Of a stretch of DNA of 64,000 nt, positions 41,933 to 49,819 are shown piece after piece. The notes beneath the pieces were generated by a model. It was not told the DNA's origin. It worked only from the letters and a program-made list of their open reading frames with translations, and searched no databases. The stretch is from contig WTGF01000038.1 of NCBI GenBank assembly GCA_011525385.1, positions 1 to 64,000 on the forward strand, written 5' to 3'. The position numbers were made by a program, and so were the translations under genes. Position 1 is the stretch's first letter. Each line of letters begins with the position of its first letter. The DNA is from Chloroflexota bacterium. GTDB lineage: Bacteria; Chloroflexota; Anaerolineae; Aggregatilineales; Phototrophicaceae.

Positions 41933-43105
41933 CTATCGCAACTGCTCCAGCGCCGGTTCGGCTGAAGATTCTCGGATTCGCATAATCGTCGGCACTTGAA
42001 AACTGCGCGGCGGCCCGTCGCGACCTTGCAAGCGATCGACTAGCATCTGTGAGGCGACCTTGCCCAATTCATAGGCGTTCTGTGATACGGTCGTCAGCGG
42101 TACCCCGATGTGCGATGCCATGCTGATATCGTCAAAACCAACAATCGAAACATCGTCGGGAACGACATAACCAAGATTGCGCAGCGCGCTCATCGCGATA
42201 ATCGCGAGAATATCGTTAATGCAAACGATCGCTGTAGGTTTGGGCATTACCGAATCGGTAAGCCATTCAACTTGCTCAATGATTTGCTGGCTCTGCTCCC
42301 CGACCAAGCTATAGATATCAGTCTCGTGGAATTCGTGGCGGGCTGGCGGGTTGATTTTCCAGGGGGCATAGGCAACCATGCCACGCTCTTCAATGGCAGT
42401 CAGATAGCCGCGATGCCGTTCATTGACTGGATGGAGATCGTCGATATTTGGCATTAATGGCACAATTTGCTGATGTCCAAGCTCGATCAGATATTGAACC
42501 AGATCATAAGAGCCGCCGAAATTATCGCTCGATACATAATCCGCCCGGATGCCTTCCACGGGACGATCCATAAAGACGACGGGAATCTTTCGGCGCTCGT
42601 ATTCCAACAGAATGGATCTGGTAACATCCGTGGGTTTGGCATTCGCCCAAAGCATCAAGCCGGCGACATTGTCATCCAGCAATTGCTGCAAAATACGCGC
42701 TTCGTCATCACGGTCTTGCGAATTGCTGAATATCACCTGATAGCCGGCAGAACGCAATTCGGTCTGGGCGCTGTTGAGGATATTGGTATGAATTTCGTTG
42801 TGGAAACTACAGGTGAGGTAACCGATGGAGCGACTGGCGACATGGTCCTGGGGCTGGTAGACGACAAAGGTGCCGCGTCCCGCTGTTCGTTTGATCAAGC
42901 CTTCGACTTCAATCCGTTGCAGGGCAATGCGCACGGTCGTTCGGCTGATATCCAAATGCTTGGACAACTGCGTCTCTGTGGGAATTCGCTCACCGTAGCC
43001 CCAGCGCTCGGATACGATCAAACGGCGCAATTGATTGTGCAATTGCACATGCAAGGAGATGAAACTGCTGTGGTCAAGCCGAATTTCGCTGAGTTTGTCT
43101 GGCAT
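41933..43105 (-). CDS. GntR-type HTH / LacI-type sensor transcriptional regulator
   Basis: A 390-residue regulator of the AraR-like layout: an N-terminal GntR winged helix (about 1-75, with IPTETQLSKHLDISRTT and the wing GLIKRTAGRGTF) joined to a LacI/periplasmic-binding-protein sensor (SIGYLTCSF onward, with IPVVFMDRPV and VSIVGFDDISMA). It probably represses sugar genes and is released by a sugar. ATG 43105 is chosen; the longer frame would need a TTG at 43126. A perfect inverted repeat, TGTACATA-4-TATGTACA, lies 37 bases upstream at the predicted transcription start, so autoregulation is likely. TGTAC half sites suit GntR-type domains. The neighbouring importer is the first candidate target, but no second operator was found there. 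Confidence 0.88.
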   Translation of the reverse strand: MPDKLSEIRLDHSSFISLHVQLHNQLRRLIVSERWGYGERIPTETQLSKHLDISRTTVRIALQRIEVEGLIKRTAGRGTFVVYQPQDHVASRSIGYLTCSFHNEIHTNILNSAQTELRSAGYQVIFSNSQDRDDEARILQQLLDDNVAGLMLWANAKPTDVTRSILLEYERRKIPVVFMDRPVEGIRADYVSSDNFGGSYDLVQYLIELGHQQIVPLMPNIDDLHPVNERHRGYLTAIEERGMVAYAPWKINPPARHEFHETDIYSLVGEQSQQIIEQVEWLTDSVMPKPTAIVCINDILAIIAMSALRNLGYVVPDDVSIVGFDDISMASHIGVPLTTVSQNAYELGKVASQMLVDRLQGRDGPPRSFQVPTIMRIRESSAEPALEQLR

Positions 43106-43141
43106 AGAAAATGATAAACTAAGCAAAGTCTACTTTTGAAA

Positions 43142-43161
43142 TGTACATAAATGTATGTACA
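43142..43161. promoter_or_regulatory. Inverted-repeat operator of the GntR/LacI regulator
   Basis: Perfect 8-bp arms TGTACATA (43142-43149) and TATGTACA (43154-43161) around AATG. It lies just downstream of the predicted -10 of the regulator's own promoter, a repressor position. TGTAC half sites match the kind recognised by AraR/GntR-type domains. No second copy was spotted in the window. Confidence 0.65.
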
Positions 43162-43168
43162 ATGCGCG

Positions 43169-43197
43169 AATATATCATGAGCTTCGTCAACATGCAA
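43169..43197 (-). promoter_or_regulatory. Promoter of the regulator gene
   Basis: On the minus strand: -35 TTGCAT (43197-43192), 17-base spacer, -10 TATATT (43174-43169) preceded by TGA, an extended -10. Transcription would start within or next to the operator. Confidence 0.5.
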
Positions 43198-43405
43198 TAC
43201 ATAAAAAAGTTCCGTGTTTCGTCGACAGACGCAAGAGACCTTTTGGGCAGTGCGCCTCAACCGCCGTACTCTTTTTAATAAACCCCCTTGCTCATGCAAG
43301 GAGCGCTTTGTTATCTTGTGTGAGCGCGACATGCCTGGGACCTTTTCGCCGATTACGCGCCGAGCGGCTGTGATATGATTTAGTTCGCCGCTGGATCCGA
43401 ATGTC

Positions 43406-43861
43406 ATGGCATCCAGCGGAGCGCCCGAGAAAAAGCTGACCCAAATCAGTCCGTCGAGGAGTGAAAAGAGACATTCAGTGGAAGCCTCTCGCAGCCAAGC
43501 AGGTTGCCTCAAAACAACGTTCATCCTGGTCGCAACAGCCGTCGCGTTTCTCGCTGCGATAGTACTGATCGCCGATATCAAATGCGCTTACGATGTCGAG
43601 GATTGGTGGATGCCGCTCTACCCAAACGGTGAAACAGTGGACGTGCAGTACGATTTTCTGCGTCCGCGCGCCTGGGGCATAACCACCTGGACGATGACCA
43701 GCAGCGATGATGTCGAGACGGTCAAACAATTCTATCGCGAGACGCGCCTGGCGACGCTAAAGAATAAAACCCGTGGGCTAGCCACGGGGGATTCCCACGT
43801 GCTGCCGTTGGAAGATGGCCAAGGCAGCCGCATCATCCTGGTCAGTGTTTGCGGCATTTGA
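43406..43861 (+). CDS. Hypothetical single-pass membrane protein with an in-frame palindrome
   Basis: A 151-residue protein of no recognised family. A polar N-terminus precedes one hydrophobic helix (about 37-57, TTFILVATAVAFLAAIVLIA), then an extracytoplasmic part with W-rich sequence (VEDWWMPLYP) and an apparent VKQFYRETRLA helix. The palindrome CCCGTGG-GCTAG-CCACGGG (43770-43788) sits in frame and encodes about KTRGLATGDS. The start is uncertain: ATG 43406 lacks a clear Shine-Dalgarno and GTG 43478 is an alternative. Thirty bases separate it from the isomerase gene. Confidence 0.5.
   Translation: MASSGAPEKKLTQISPSRSEKRHSVEASRSQAGCLKTTFILVATAVAFLAAIVLIADIKCAYDVEDWWMPLYPNGETVDVQYDFLRPRAWGITTWTMTSSDDVETVKQFYRETRLATLKNKTRGLATGDSHVLPLEDGQGSRIILVSVCGI
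43770..43788. repeat. Palindrome inside a coding sequence
   Basis: Seven-base arms CCCGTGG and CCACGGG around GCTAG, followed by GGATTCCCACG, which can pair with the left arm as an alternative. It resembles hairpins found at ends of IS200/IS605-type elements, but no transposase is near. Confidence 0.5.
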
Positions 43862-43891
43862 TGGCATATTTGATAACGAGCGAAGGCCCTT

Positions 43892-44782
43892 ATGAAAATC
43901 TCCGCGTTTCCCAAATGCTACCTGGAGGAAATCTCGAATGAAGGCGGCATGACCGTCTTCGACTGGATCGAGATGGCAAAGCCCTTAGGGGCCGATGGAC
44001 TCGAAATGTACGAGGGCTTTTTCACCAGTCTCGATGACGGTTATATCCGGGAATTGGGCGACGTCATCGCCGGAGCTGGCTTCGCCATGCCCATGCTCTG
44101 TTGCTCGCCCAACTTCACCCATCCCGACGCCGGGGAACGCGCGAAAGCCGTGGACAAAGAAGCGCGGATGATCCGCATTACCAAACTGCTGGGCGGCGAC
44201 GGCGCGGTATGTCGCGTGCTCAGCGGGCAACGTTACCCCGATGTCAGCCGCGAACAAGGCTTGGAGTGGGTGGTCGAATGTATTGAAGAAGTGCTCCCGG
44301 TGGCACGGGAGCACAATATCGTCCTGGGCTTGGAGAACCACTATAAGGACGGATTCTGGGAATATCCGGAGTTCGCGCAGAAGATGGATGTCTTCCTGGA
44401 TCTGCTAAACGCCATCCCCGAGCGCGAGCATTTCGGCGTCCAGTACGACCCGTCCAACGCTATCGTCGCCGGCGATGATCCCATCGCATTGCTGCGCGCC
44501 GTCGCCGACCGCGTGGTCAGCATGCACGCCAGCGACCGCTTTCTCTCCGAAGGTTACACGCTGGAAGATCTGCTGGATAGCGACGGTACCATTGGATATT
44601 CGCCCGCCCTGCAGCACGGCGTCACGGGTCAAGGCCTCAACGACTACGACAGGATCTTTCAGATTCTCAGCGATGCTGGCTACACGGGCTGGGTCAGCAT
44701 TGAGGATGGCATGAACGGCATGGATGAAATGCGGGCGTCAATCGACTTTCTCAAAACCATGCGCGATAAGTATTTCACGTAG
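43892..44782 (+). CDS. Sugar phosphate isomerase/epimerase-family TIM-barrel protein
   Basis: A 296-residue xylose-isomerase-like (AP endonuclease family 2) TIM barrel. Probable metal ligands lie in VLGLENHYKDGF (the first Glu), FGVQYDPSNA (Asp), VVSMHASDRF (His) and WVSIEDGMNG (Glu), in the order of tagatose-3-epimerase-like enzymes. It is cytoplasmic and likely isomerises a keto sugar or cyclitol. GAAGG precedes the ATG. It may connect with the alcohol dehydrogenase and hexulose-phosphate-synthase-like genes further down this strand, though the RhuM gene intervenes. Confidence 0.85.
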   Translation: MKISAFPKCYLEEISNEGGMTVFDWIEMAKPLGADGLEMYEGFFTSLDDGYIRELGDVIAGAGFAMPMLCCSPNFTHPDAGERAKAVDKEARMIRITKLLGGDGAVCRVLSGQRYPDVSREQGLEWVVECIEEVLPVAREHNIVLGLENHYKDGFWEYPEFAQKMDVFLDLLNAIPEREHFGVQYDPSNAIVAGDDPIALLRAVADRVVSMHASDRFLSEGYTLEDLLDSDGTIGYSPALQHGVTGQGLNDYDRIFQILSDAGYTGWVSIEDGMNGMDEMRASIDFLKTMRDKYFT

Positions 44783-44860
44783 AGAAACAACATGAGCTAA
44801 GCCAAATCACCGTCGGCAAGGTCTGGATGGTCGGATTCATCTGCTGATTTCGAACAAATA

Positions 44861-44869
44861 TGCTACAAT
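44861..44869 (+). promoter_or_regulatory. Extended -10 promoter element before the RhuM gene
   Basis: TGCTACAAT, an extended -10, lies 19 bases before the ATG at 44888. No good -35 is visible at the usual distance. The leader would be very short. Confidence 0.35.
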
Positions 44870-44887
44870 GATGCGGCGGTTCGGGTA

Positions 44888-45916
44888 ATGGAGACCGTGA
44901 ACATGGCCGGTGACAATCACATTCTGCTCTATCAGACCGCAGATGGCGAAACTCGCTTGGAAGTGCTGTATCAAGACGAAAGCCTTTGGCTCAGCCAGCG
45001 TGAGATGGCGGAACTGTTTCAAAGAGCAGCGCATACAATCAACGAACACATTCAAAACGTCTATACAGAAAAAGAACTTGATCAAGATTCAACTATTCGG
45101 AAATTCCGAATAGTTCAAAATGAAGGCGGCCGCAGGGTTTCCCGTGAAATAGCCCATTATAATCTCGACATGATTATCTCCGTCGGTTATCGCGTGAACT
45201 CTTATCGCGGCACGCAGTTCCGCATCTGGGCGACCAGGCAATTGCGCGAGTTGATCGTCAAAGGCTTCGTCATGGACGATGACCGGCTGGCGCATGGCGG
45301 CTCCAACTACTTTGAAGAACTGGAACAGCGGATTCGCAATATCCGCAGTTCGGAATACAACTTTTATAGCAAGGTTCGCGATGTCTTCGCAACAAGCATT
45401 GATTATCAATCACGCAACCCAATGGCGAAACAGTTCTTTGCGACAGTGCAAAACAAATTCCACTACGCGATCCATGGTCACACCGCCGCTGAACTTATCT
45501 TGGAGCGCGTCGGCAGCGAGAAGCTAAACATGGGCTTAACTACCTGGAAGCGCGATACGATGACCATCCGAGACGCCTTCGTCGCCAAGAATTACCTGGA
45601 AGCGATTGAATTGAAGCGCCTGAACTTGCTGGTGGAGCAATTCCTGTCATTTGCGGAATTGCAAGTTGTCGATCAGCGGCCGATGTATATGAGGGATTGG
45701 GTAAAGAAGCTTGACCAGTTCATCAGCCAGTTAAACGAGATGCCATTGCTCCAAAATGCTGGCAAAGTCTCGCGGGATGCGATGAAGTCGCGCGTCAGGC
45801 AAGAATATGAAGCCTATAGAGACCGTTTGATGATTGAAGAAAAGTTATCCGAAGAAGAGTTCGCGCGGCGCTTGCAAGACGCGGGAGAAAAGCTGCTGCC
45901 ACCCTCGGGCGAATAG
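44888..45916 (+). CDS. RhuM-family (virulence protein) / DNA-binding accessory protein
   Basis: A 342-residue protein matching the RhuM family, first noted in a Salmonella pathogenicity island and widespread in accessory DNA. Family hallmarks are ESLWLSQREMAELFQ (a predicted helix-turn-helix), HIQNVYTEKEL, IAHYNLDMIISVGYRVNS, FRIWATRQLRELIVKGF and DDDRLAHGG. The C-terminal part is helical (KKLDQFISQLNEMPLLQ). The molecular role is unknown; toxin-like or defence roles have been suggested for related loci. An alternative ATG lies at 44903. It stands alone, without restriction or integrase genes, between sugar genes, and looks like an inserted accessory gene. Confidence 0.88.
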   Translation: METVNMAGDNHILLYQTADGETRLEVLYQDESLWLSQREMAELFQRAAHTINEHIQNVYTEKELDQDSTIRKFRIVQNEGGRRVSREIAHYNLDMIISVGYRVNSYRGTQFRIWATRQLRELIVKGFVMDDDRLAHGGSNYFEELEQRIRNIRSSEYNFYSKVRDVFATSIDYQSRNPMAKQFFATVQNKFHYAIHGHTAAELILERVGSEKLNMGLTTWKRDTMTIRDAFVAKNYLEAIELKRLNLLVEQFLSFAELQVVDQRPMYMRDWVKKLDQFISQLNEMPLLQNAGKVSRDAMKSRVRQEYEAYRDRLMIEEKLSEEEFARRLQDAGEKLLPPSGE

Positions 45917-46034
45917 AAGAAAGCAACGACCACATCGAAAACCTGCAGTTGATATGCACACACTGCAATAGAAGCAGCGGCAGCGAGACTATGGCGGAGT
46001 GGCGAGCAGCCCAAGTTTAGCGGAGGACGGGGAC

Positions 46035-47078
46035 ATGGAAGCGCTAGTCAAGTTCGGACGCGAGGACAAACAAGTCGAGATCCGCGCTATCGCGCAGCCG
46101 CCGGATCCCGGTCCTGGCGAGGTCGTGGTGGAAGTGCGGGCAGCGGGCGTCTGTGGCAGCGACCTGCACATGTGGCGCGATCATCAGAGTTGGACGATCA
46201 AGCTGCCGCTGGTGCTGGGGCACGAATTCTGCGGGACCATCGCCGCCATCGGCGCGGACGTGGCTGGTTTCCAGGTCGGCGATCGCGTCGCCGTCGAGAC
46301 AGCGGCCGAGATCTGCGGGAGCTGCGTCTTCTGCCACGCCGGGGATTATAATCAATGCCCGCATCGCCTCGGCTACGGCGCGCTTTACGACGGCGCCTTC
46401 ACCCGCTTTGTCACCGCCCGGCAAGGGATACTGCATCACATTCCGGCAAATGTGCCCTTTGAATATGCCGCGCTCACCGAACCGATATGCGTCGCCTACA
46501 ATGCGCTGGTGGAAAAGACGCCGGCCCTGCGTCCCGGCGACACGGTCGTGATCCAGGGTCCGGGACCGATCGGCATGATGGCGCTCTTCGTAGCCAAACT
46601 GCGCGGCGCCAGCGAGATCATCATGCTCGGCACCGATGTTGACAAACAGCGCCTGGGCGTCGCAGAACAGATCGGCGCGACCAAAACGCTGAACATCGAC
46701 GAAGACGACCCCACCGAATTGCTGCGCTCGCTGGGCGATGGTTACGGCGCCGACTTGATCGTCGACTGCACCGGCGTCAGCATCGCCTTGCAATCGGCGC
46801 TGGAAATGGTCCGCCCCAACGGCATCATTACCAAAATCGGCTGGGGTCCGGAGCCGTTGAACTTCAATCTGGATCCACTGGTACAAAAAGCCGTGACGCT
46901 GCAAGGCACTTTCAGCCACCTGTATTCGACCTGGGAACGCGCGCTTGCTTTGCTGTCCTCGGGTCAGATCGATCTGGAATTGATCATCGGCGGCGTTTAT
47001 CCCCTGGGAGACTGGGTCGAAGCATTTGAAGAGATGGAAGCCGGCAACAACGTCAAATCGGTTCTTTTGCCCGCCTAG
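46035..47078 (+). CDS. Zinc-dependent medium-chain alcohol/polyol dehydrogenase
   Basis: A 347-residue MDR enzyme resembling sorbitol and threonine dehydrogenases. The catalytic zinc ligands are C40 (AAGVCGSDLHMW) and H63/E64 (LGHEFCG). The structural zinc cysteines are C94, C97, C100 and C108 in CGSCVFCHAGDYNQC. The NAD domain has VIQGPGPIGMMAL. ATG 46035 is preferred over 45999 because the family N-terminus and GGAGG fit it. It is 23 bases before the hexulose-phosphate-synthase-like gene, so the pair probably oxidises and processes a polyol or sugar. Confidence 0.9.
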   Translation: MEALVKFGREDKQVEIRAIAQPPDPGPGEVVVEVRAAGVCGSDLHMWRDHQSWTIKLPLVLGHEFCGTIAAIGADVAGFQVGDRVAVETAAEICGSCVFCHAGDYNQCPHRLGYGALYDGAFTRFVTARQGILHHIPANVPFEYAALTEPICVAYNALVEKTPALRPGDTVVIQGPGPIGMMALFVAKLRGASEIIMLGTDVDKQRLGVAEQIGATKTLNIDEDDPTELLRSLGDGYGADLIVDCTGVSIALQSALEMVRPNGIITKIGWGPEPLNFNLDPLVQKAVTLQGTFSHLYSTWERALALLSSGQIDLELIIGGVYPLGDWVEAFEEMEAGNNVKSVLLPA

Positions 47079-47101
47079 ACAGAAGGAATGAAGGAAGCTA
47101 T

Positions 47102-47770
47102 ATGGACGCCAAGATCCAGATTTCGATTGATGTCATCGACCTCGAAGAAGCGCTGGCATTGGCCCGCGCCTCGGTCAACGCGGGCGTTGATTGGCTCGAA
47201 GTGGGGACGCCGCTGCTGCTGGCCGAAGGTTTGCACGCCGTGCGCGCCTTCCGCGCAGCCTTCCCCGATACGCCGATTGTTGTGGATCTCAAGACCATGG
47301 ATGGCGCCGGGCTGGAAGCGGAAATGATGTTCAAAGCCGGCGGCGACATGGTGGTCGTCATGGGACAGGCCCACGACGCCAGCATCATTGAGCAGGTCAA
47401 AATGGCAAAGCGCTACGGTAAACAAGTGATGTGCGATGTCATGCTTTGCCCGGACAAAGCGGGCCGCGCGCGCCAGGCGCAAGATATGGGCGCCGACTAC
47501 ATCATCGTACACACCGGCTTCGACGAACGTAATATGATCCCCGGGCTCAGCCCGCTCGACGATCTCCCGGCCATCCTGGACGCGGTTGATATCCCGGTGC
47601 AAGCTGTCGGCGGCTTGAGTGTGCCACAGGCCATTCAGACACTGCGGATGGGCGCGGAAATTGTCGTCTTTGGCGCTCCCCTGGTGATCAGCGGGCAGGA
47701 ATTCAAGGCAGCCGATCCCAACTTCGATCGACAACTGCGGGAAATCGTCAAAACGGTGCGCGAGGCATAA
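47102..47770 (+). CDS. 3-hexulose-6-phosphate synthase / KGPDC-like decarboxylase-superfamily enzyme
   Basis: A 222-residue orotidine-monophosphate-decarboxylase-superfamily barrel. The active-site signature D-x-K-x-x-D is present as D62, K64 and D67 in VVDLKTMD. QISIDVIDLEEALALA and the phosphate-binding QAVGGLSV and VVFGAPLV segments match HPS and 3-keto-L-gulonate-6-phosphate decarboxylase. No hexulose-phosphate isomerase accompanies it, so formaldehyde fixation is not assured, and a sugar-phosphate decarboxylase is an equal reading. AAGGAAG precedes ATG. Confidence 0.85.
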   Translation: MDAKIQISIDVIDLEEALALARASVNAGVDWLEVGTPLLLAEGLHAVRAFRAAFPDTPIVVDLKTMDGAGLEAEMMFKAGGDMVVVMGQAHDASIIEQVKMAKRYGKQVMCDVMLCPDKAGRARQAQDMGADYIIVHTGFDERNMIPGLSPLDDLPAILDAVDIPVQAVGGLSVPQAIQTLRMGAEIVVFGAPLVISGQEFKAADPNFDRQLREIVKTVREA

Positions 47771-47857
47771 TCCGGCAGACCTTGATTGTCTCAACGACCT
47801 GCTATAGTGATTACCTGACATTCGATCGTTGCAATTGAACGAGTAATGTCGGTATAC

Positions 47858-47905
47858 GAGTCACCCCTCCCTAAAGCATTGGGGAGGGGACGGGGGTGGG
47901 GTTGA
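47858..47905. repeat. Dispersed ~50-bp palindromic repeat, copy 2
   Basis: Starts GAGTCACC, has arms CCCCTCCC (47864-47871) and GGGAGGGG (47882-47889) and ends ACGGGGGTGGGGTTG. It matches 122-171 in order, flanks and tail, though the palindrome centre differs (CTAAAGCATT against CATTGCAATG). Confidence 0.7.
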
Positions 47906-47997
47906 TTGGCTTAATTCGTAGCTTGCCAAGCTTCAAAGTGTTGTAAGCCATAGACGCTTGTGAAAATTTTCCTTTATGGCGCCGGACAGGCGCCCCA

Positions 47998-48026
47998 TTG
48001 TTATGAAATGGAAATGACCGTATACT
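47998..48026 (+). promoter_or_regulatory. Sigma70-type promoter for the AidB-like gene
   Basis: -35 TTGTTA (47998-48003), 17-base spacer, -10 TATACT (48021-48026), 36 bases before the ATG at 48062. The flanking 291-base gap otherwise contains only the palindromic repeat and a small GGCGCC hairpin. Confidence 0.55.
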
Positions 48027-48061
48027 AGCCCGCTGGTAACGATCAGTTGGAACTGTTCTAT

Positions 48062-49624
48062 ATGTTCGCAAACGATTCAAGATTCGGCGATATCGTGGAT
48101 TTTGACAAGTTGCGCAAGTCGATCCGCCACTTGTACGACGCGCTTTTGCCAGACTTCGATATGCACAAGTCGCTTCAAGTCGGCGCCGAGCTTTACGGCG
48201 ACGAACCGGACTTGATGATCGCCGCCGGCGCCAGCATGCTGGCCTGGATGACAGTTATCGCGGCTGGCGAAGACGAGATCGCCGAAGATCTGAAGGACAG
48301 CCTGTTCACCCTGGGCTGGACCGAAGAAGAGATCGGATCCGACCTCTTAAGCGCGAGCACCATCGCGACGCCGCTCAACGATGATCCCGACTGCGCCGAT
48401 TTTCACATTAAAGGCCGCAAGTGGCTGATCAACAACTCCTACCATGCCGACTATCACACAATCGTCGCCAAGATCGATCCGGATTCGAGTGGACCGCGTT
48501 CGCTCTCGATCTTCCTGGTGCCGCAAAGCAGTTGCAAGAATTGGGAACGCCTGGAGACCCACGTTTTGCGCAAAATGGTGCTGACCACCTTCGATATTGA
48601 CGGACCCGGACGGCTCTTGGGCAAGGCCGGCCACGGCTTGCAAATCCTGCAGCGGATGGCGATGCCCAGCAAGTACCAGTGCGCCTACGTCGGTATCAAG
48701 CTGATCAACGAAGCCATACCCGCCGGCATTGAGCACTTGTCCAAAAAACGCATTTTCAACGAAAACCCGATCAACTTCAGCAACGTCCTGCGGCAGATGT
48801 ATAACCTGGTGCTGCAAGGCGCGGTGCTCAATTTCATCTATTATCGCGCCTTGGCATTCAGCGCGGGCAGCTTCTTGCAATTCCACGGCGTCATGCTCAA
48901 GTCTTGGTTATTGCTGCGCGCCAACGAATTGCTGGGGCAGAACCTGCTGGTGGTCGGTTCCAAGGGATTTCTGGCGGAATCCGTCATCGGGCGCAACACC
49001 ATTGAATCTTTTGTTCTGCCCGTCTTTGACGGCCATTACACCATCAACACTTTGATGACCGCCAAACATATGAAGCGCTACCTGGGGGCTGACCGCCGCG
49101 CCAACGTCGAGGAACGCCTGTCCATCTTGCGCCGGGGCAGCGCCATGTCGGGGGCCGGCGATCAGATTCGCGCGCACTCGCGCAAGCTGCGCAATCCCGA
49201 TTTCTTCAATTACGCCGGATACATTGAAGACCTGGACCTGCCAATTGATCTTGATGCCCAAGCTGTAGTCGCGGCGATGCAATCGCTCTTTGACGAACTT
49301 AGCGCGCGCGAGTTGACCACGGATCCGGAACACCGTTACAAAATGGGCGCCATGCTCCATTGGATGGAAGCCTTGCTGGCTGCCTGCGAGATGTGGCGAG
49401 CAACAGAAGAAGACGAGTATCTCAATGCCGTGATCATGCAATACAACGCTTTTGTCAATCAATTCAATTCCGTAATCAGCGAGAGCGCCTTGAATACGCC
49501 CTTCCTCGAGCTGATGCGGCAGCAGCCGCTGCGCTGCGTCGAGCAGCCGCGGGCCTTCCTGCTGCGCTTGTTCCAGCTGGCGCAGCAATTCGCCTCCCCG
49601 CGTGACGCTGCTGTGGCGAAGTAG
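48062..49624 (+). CDS. AidB/acyl-CoA-dehydrogenase-like protein, paralogue 1
   Basis: A 520-residue protein with the acyl-CoA dehydrogenase middle and helical domains. GWTEEEIGSDLLSA parallels the TE-x-GSD motif, IKGRKWLINNSYHADY parallels the GxKW flavin-side strand and LLGKAGHGLQILQRMAMPSKYQCAYVG parallels AidB's GWLLG-GxG-MxR-C segment (cut here across residues). A ~150-residue C-terminal helical tail is extra. AidB-type proteins bind FAD and DNA; whether this one does is unknown. ATG 48062 (after TTG 48047) aligns with the paralogue's start. Its closest relative in view is 51287-52831. Confidence 0.75.
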   Translation: MFANDSRFGDIVDFDKLRKSIRHLYDALLPDFDMHKSLQVGAELYGDEPDLMIAAGASMLAWMTVIAAGEDEIAEDLKDSLFTLGWTEEEIGSDLLSASTIATPLNDDPDCADFHIKGRKWLINNSYHADYHTIVAKIDPDSSGPRSLSIFLVPQSSCKNWERLETHVLRKMVLTTFDIDGPGRLLGKAGHGLQILQRMAMPSKYQCAYVGIKLINEAIPAGIEHLSKKRIFNENPINFSNVLRQMYNLVLQGAVLNFIYYRALAFSAGSFLQFHGVMLKSWLLLRANELLGQNLLVVGSKGFLAESVIGRNTIESFVLPVFDGHYTINTLMTAKHMKRYLGADRRANVEERLSILRRGSAMSGAGDQIRAHSRKLRNPDFFNYAGYIEDLDLPIDLDAQAVVAAMQSLFDELSARELTTDPEHRYKMGAMLHWMEALLAACEMWRATEEDEYLNAVIMQYNAFVNQFNSVISESALNTPFLELMRQQPLRCVEQPRAFLLRLFQLAQQFASPRDAAVAK

Positions 49625-49634
49625 GGACAAGCTT

Positions 49635-49666
49635 TTTCACCACAGAGGCACAGAGGGCACAGAGAC
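49635..49666. repeat. CACCACAGAGGCACAGAGG-type dispersed repeat
   Basis: TTCACCACAGAGGCACAGAGG and the following GCACAGAGA form a purine-rich motif repeated many times in numerous environmental bacterial genomes (recalled, not searched). It lies 11 bases after the AidB-like stop. Confidence 0.45.
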
Positions 49667-49819
49667 AAGGTAGGAGACACGATTGTAAAGACGATTGTTG
49701 CAGAGTTGCGATTAGCAACGGACAAATGAAAGAGCGTAGACTCGCGCTGGCAAGATCCTCATTGCCAGCTTAAAGCATTGGAATCATTGCCATTTCTTTA
49801 GAATTGGAGATGCTTAGCA

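Larger units (their letters stand above)
43106..43405. other. Intergenic region with operator and promoter, no gene
   Basis: It holds the operator (43142-43161) and promoter (43169-43197) of the regulator. A 72-codon frame on the plus strand has no recognisable product. It is AT-richer than its surroundings near the promoter. Confidence 0.55.

Noticed and set aside
41922..41937. GATAGTT-TC-AACTATC inverted repeat at the regulator stop codon
   Set aside because: Short stem, no U-run on the minus strand; too weak to call a terminator or operator.
43155..43373. 72-codon plus-strand frame next to the regulator's operator
   Set aside because: Overlaps the promoter and operator and has no recognisable product.
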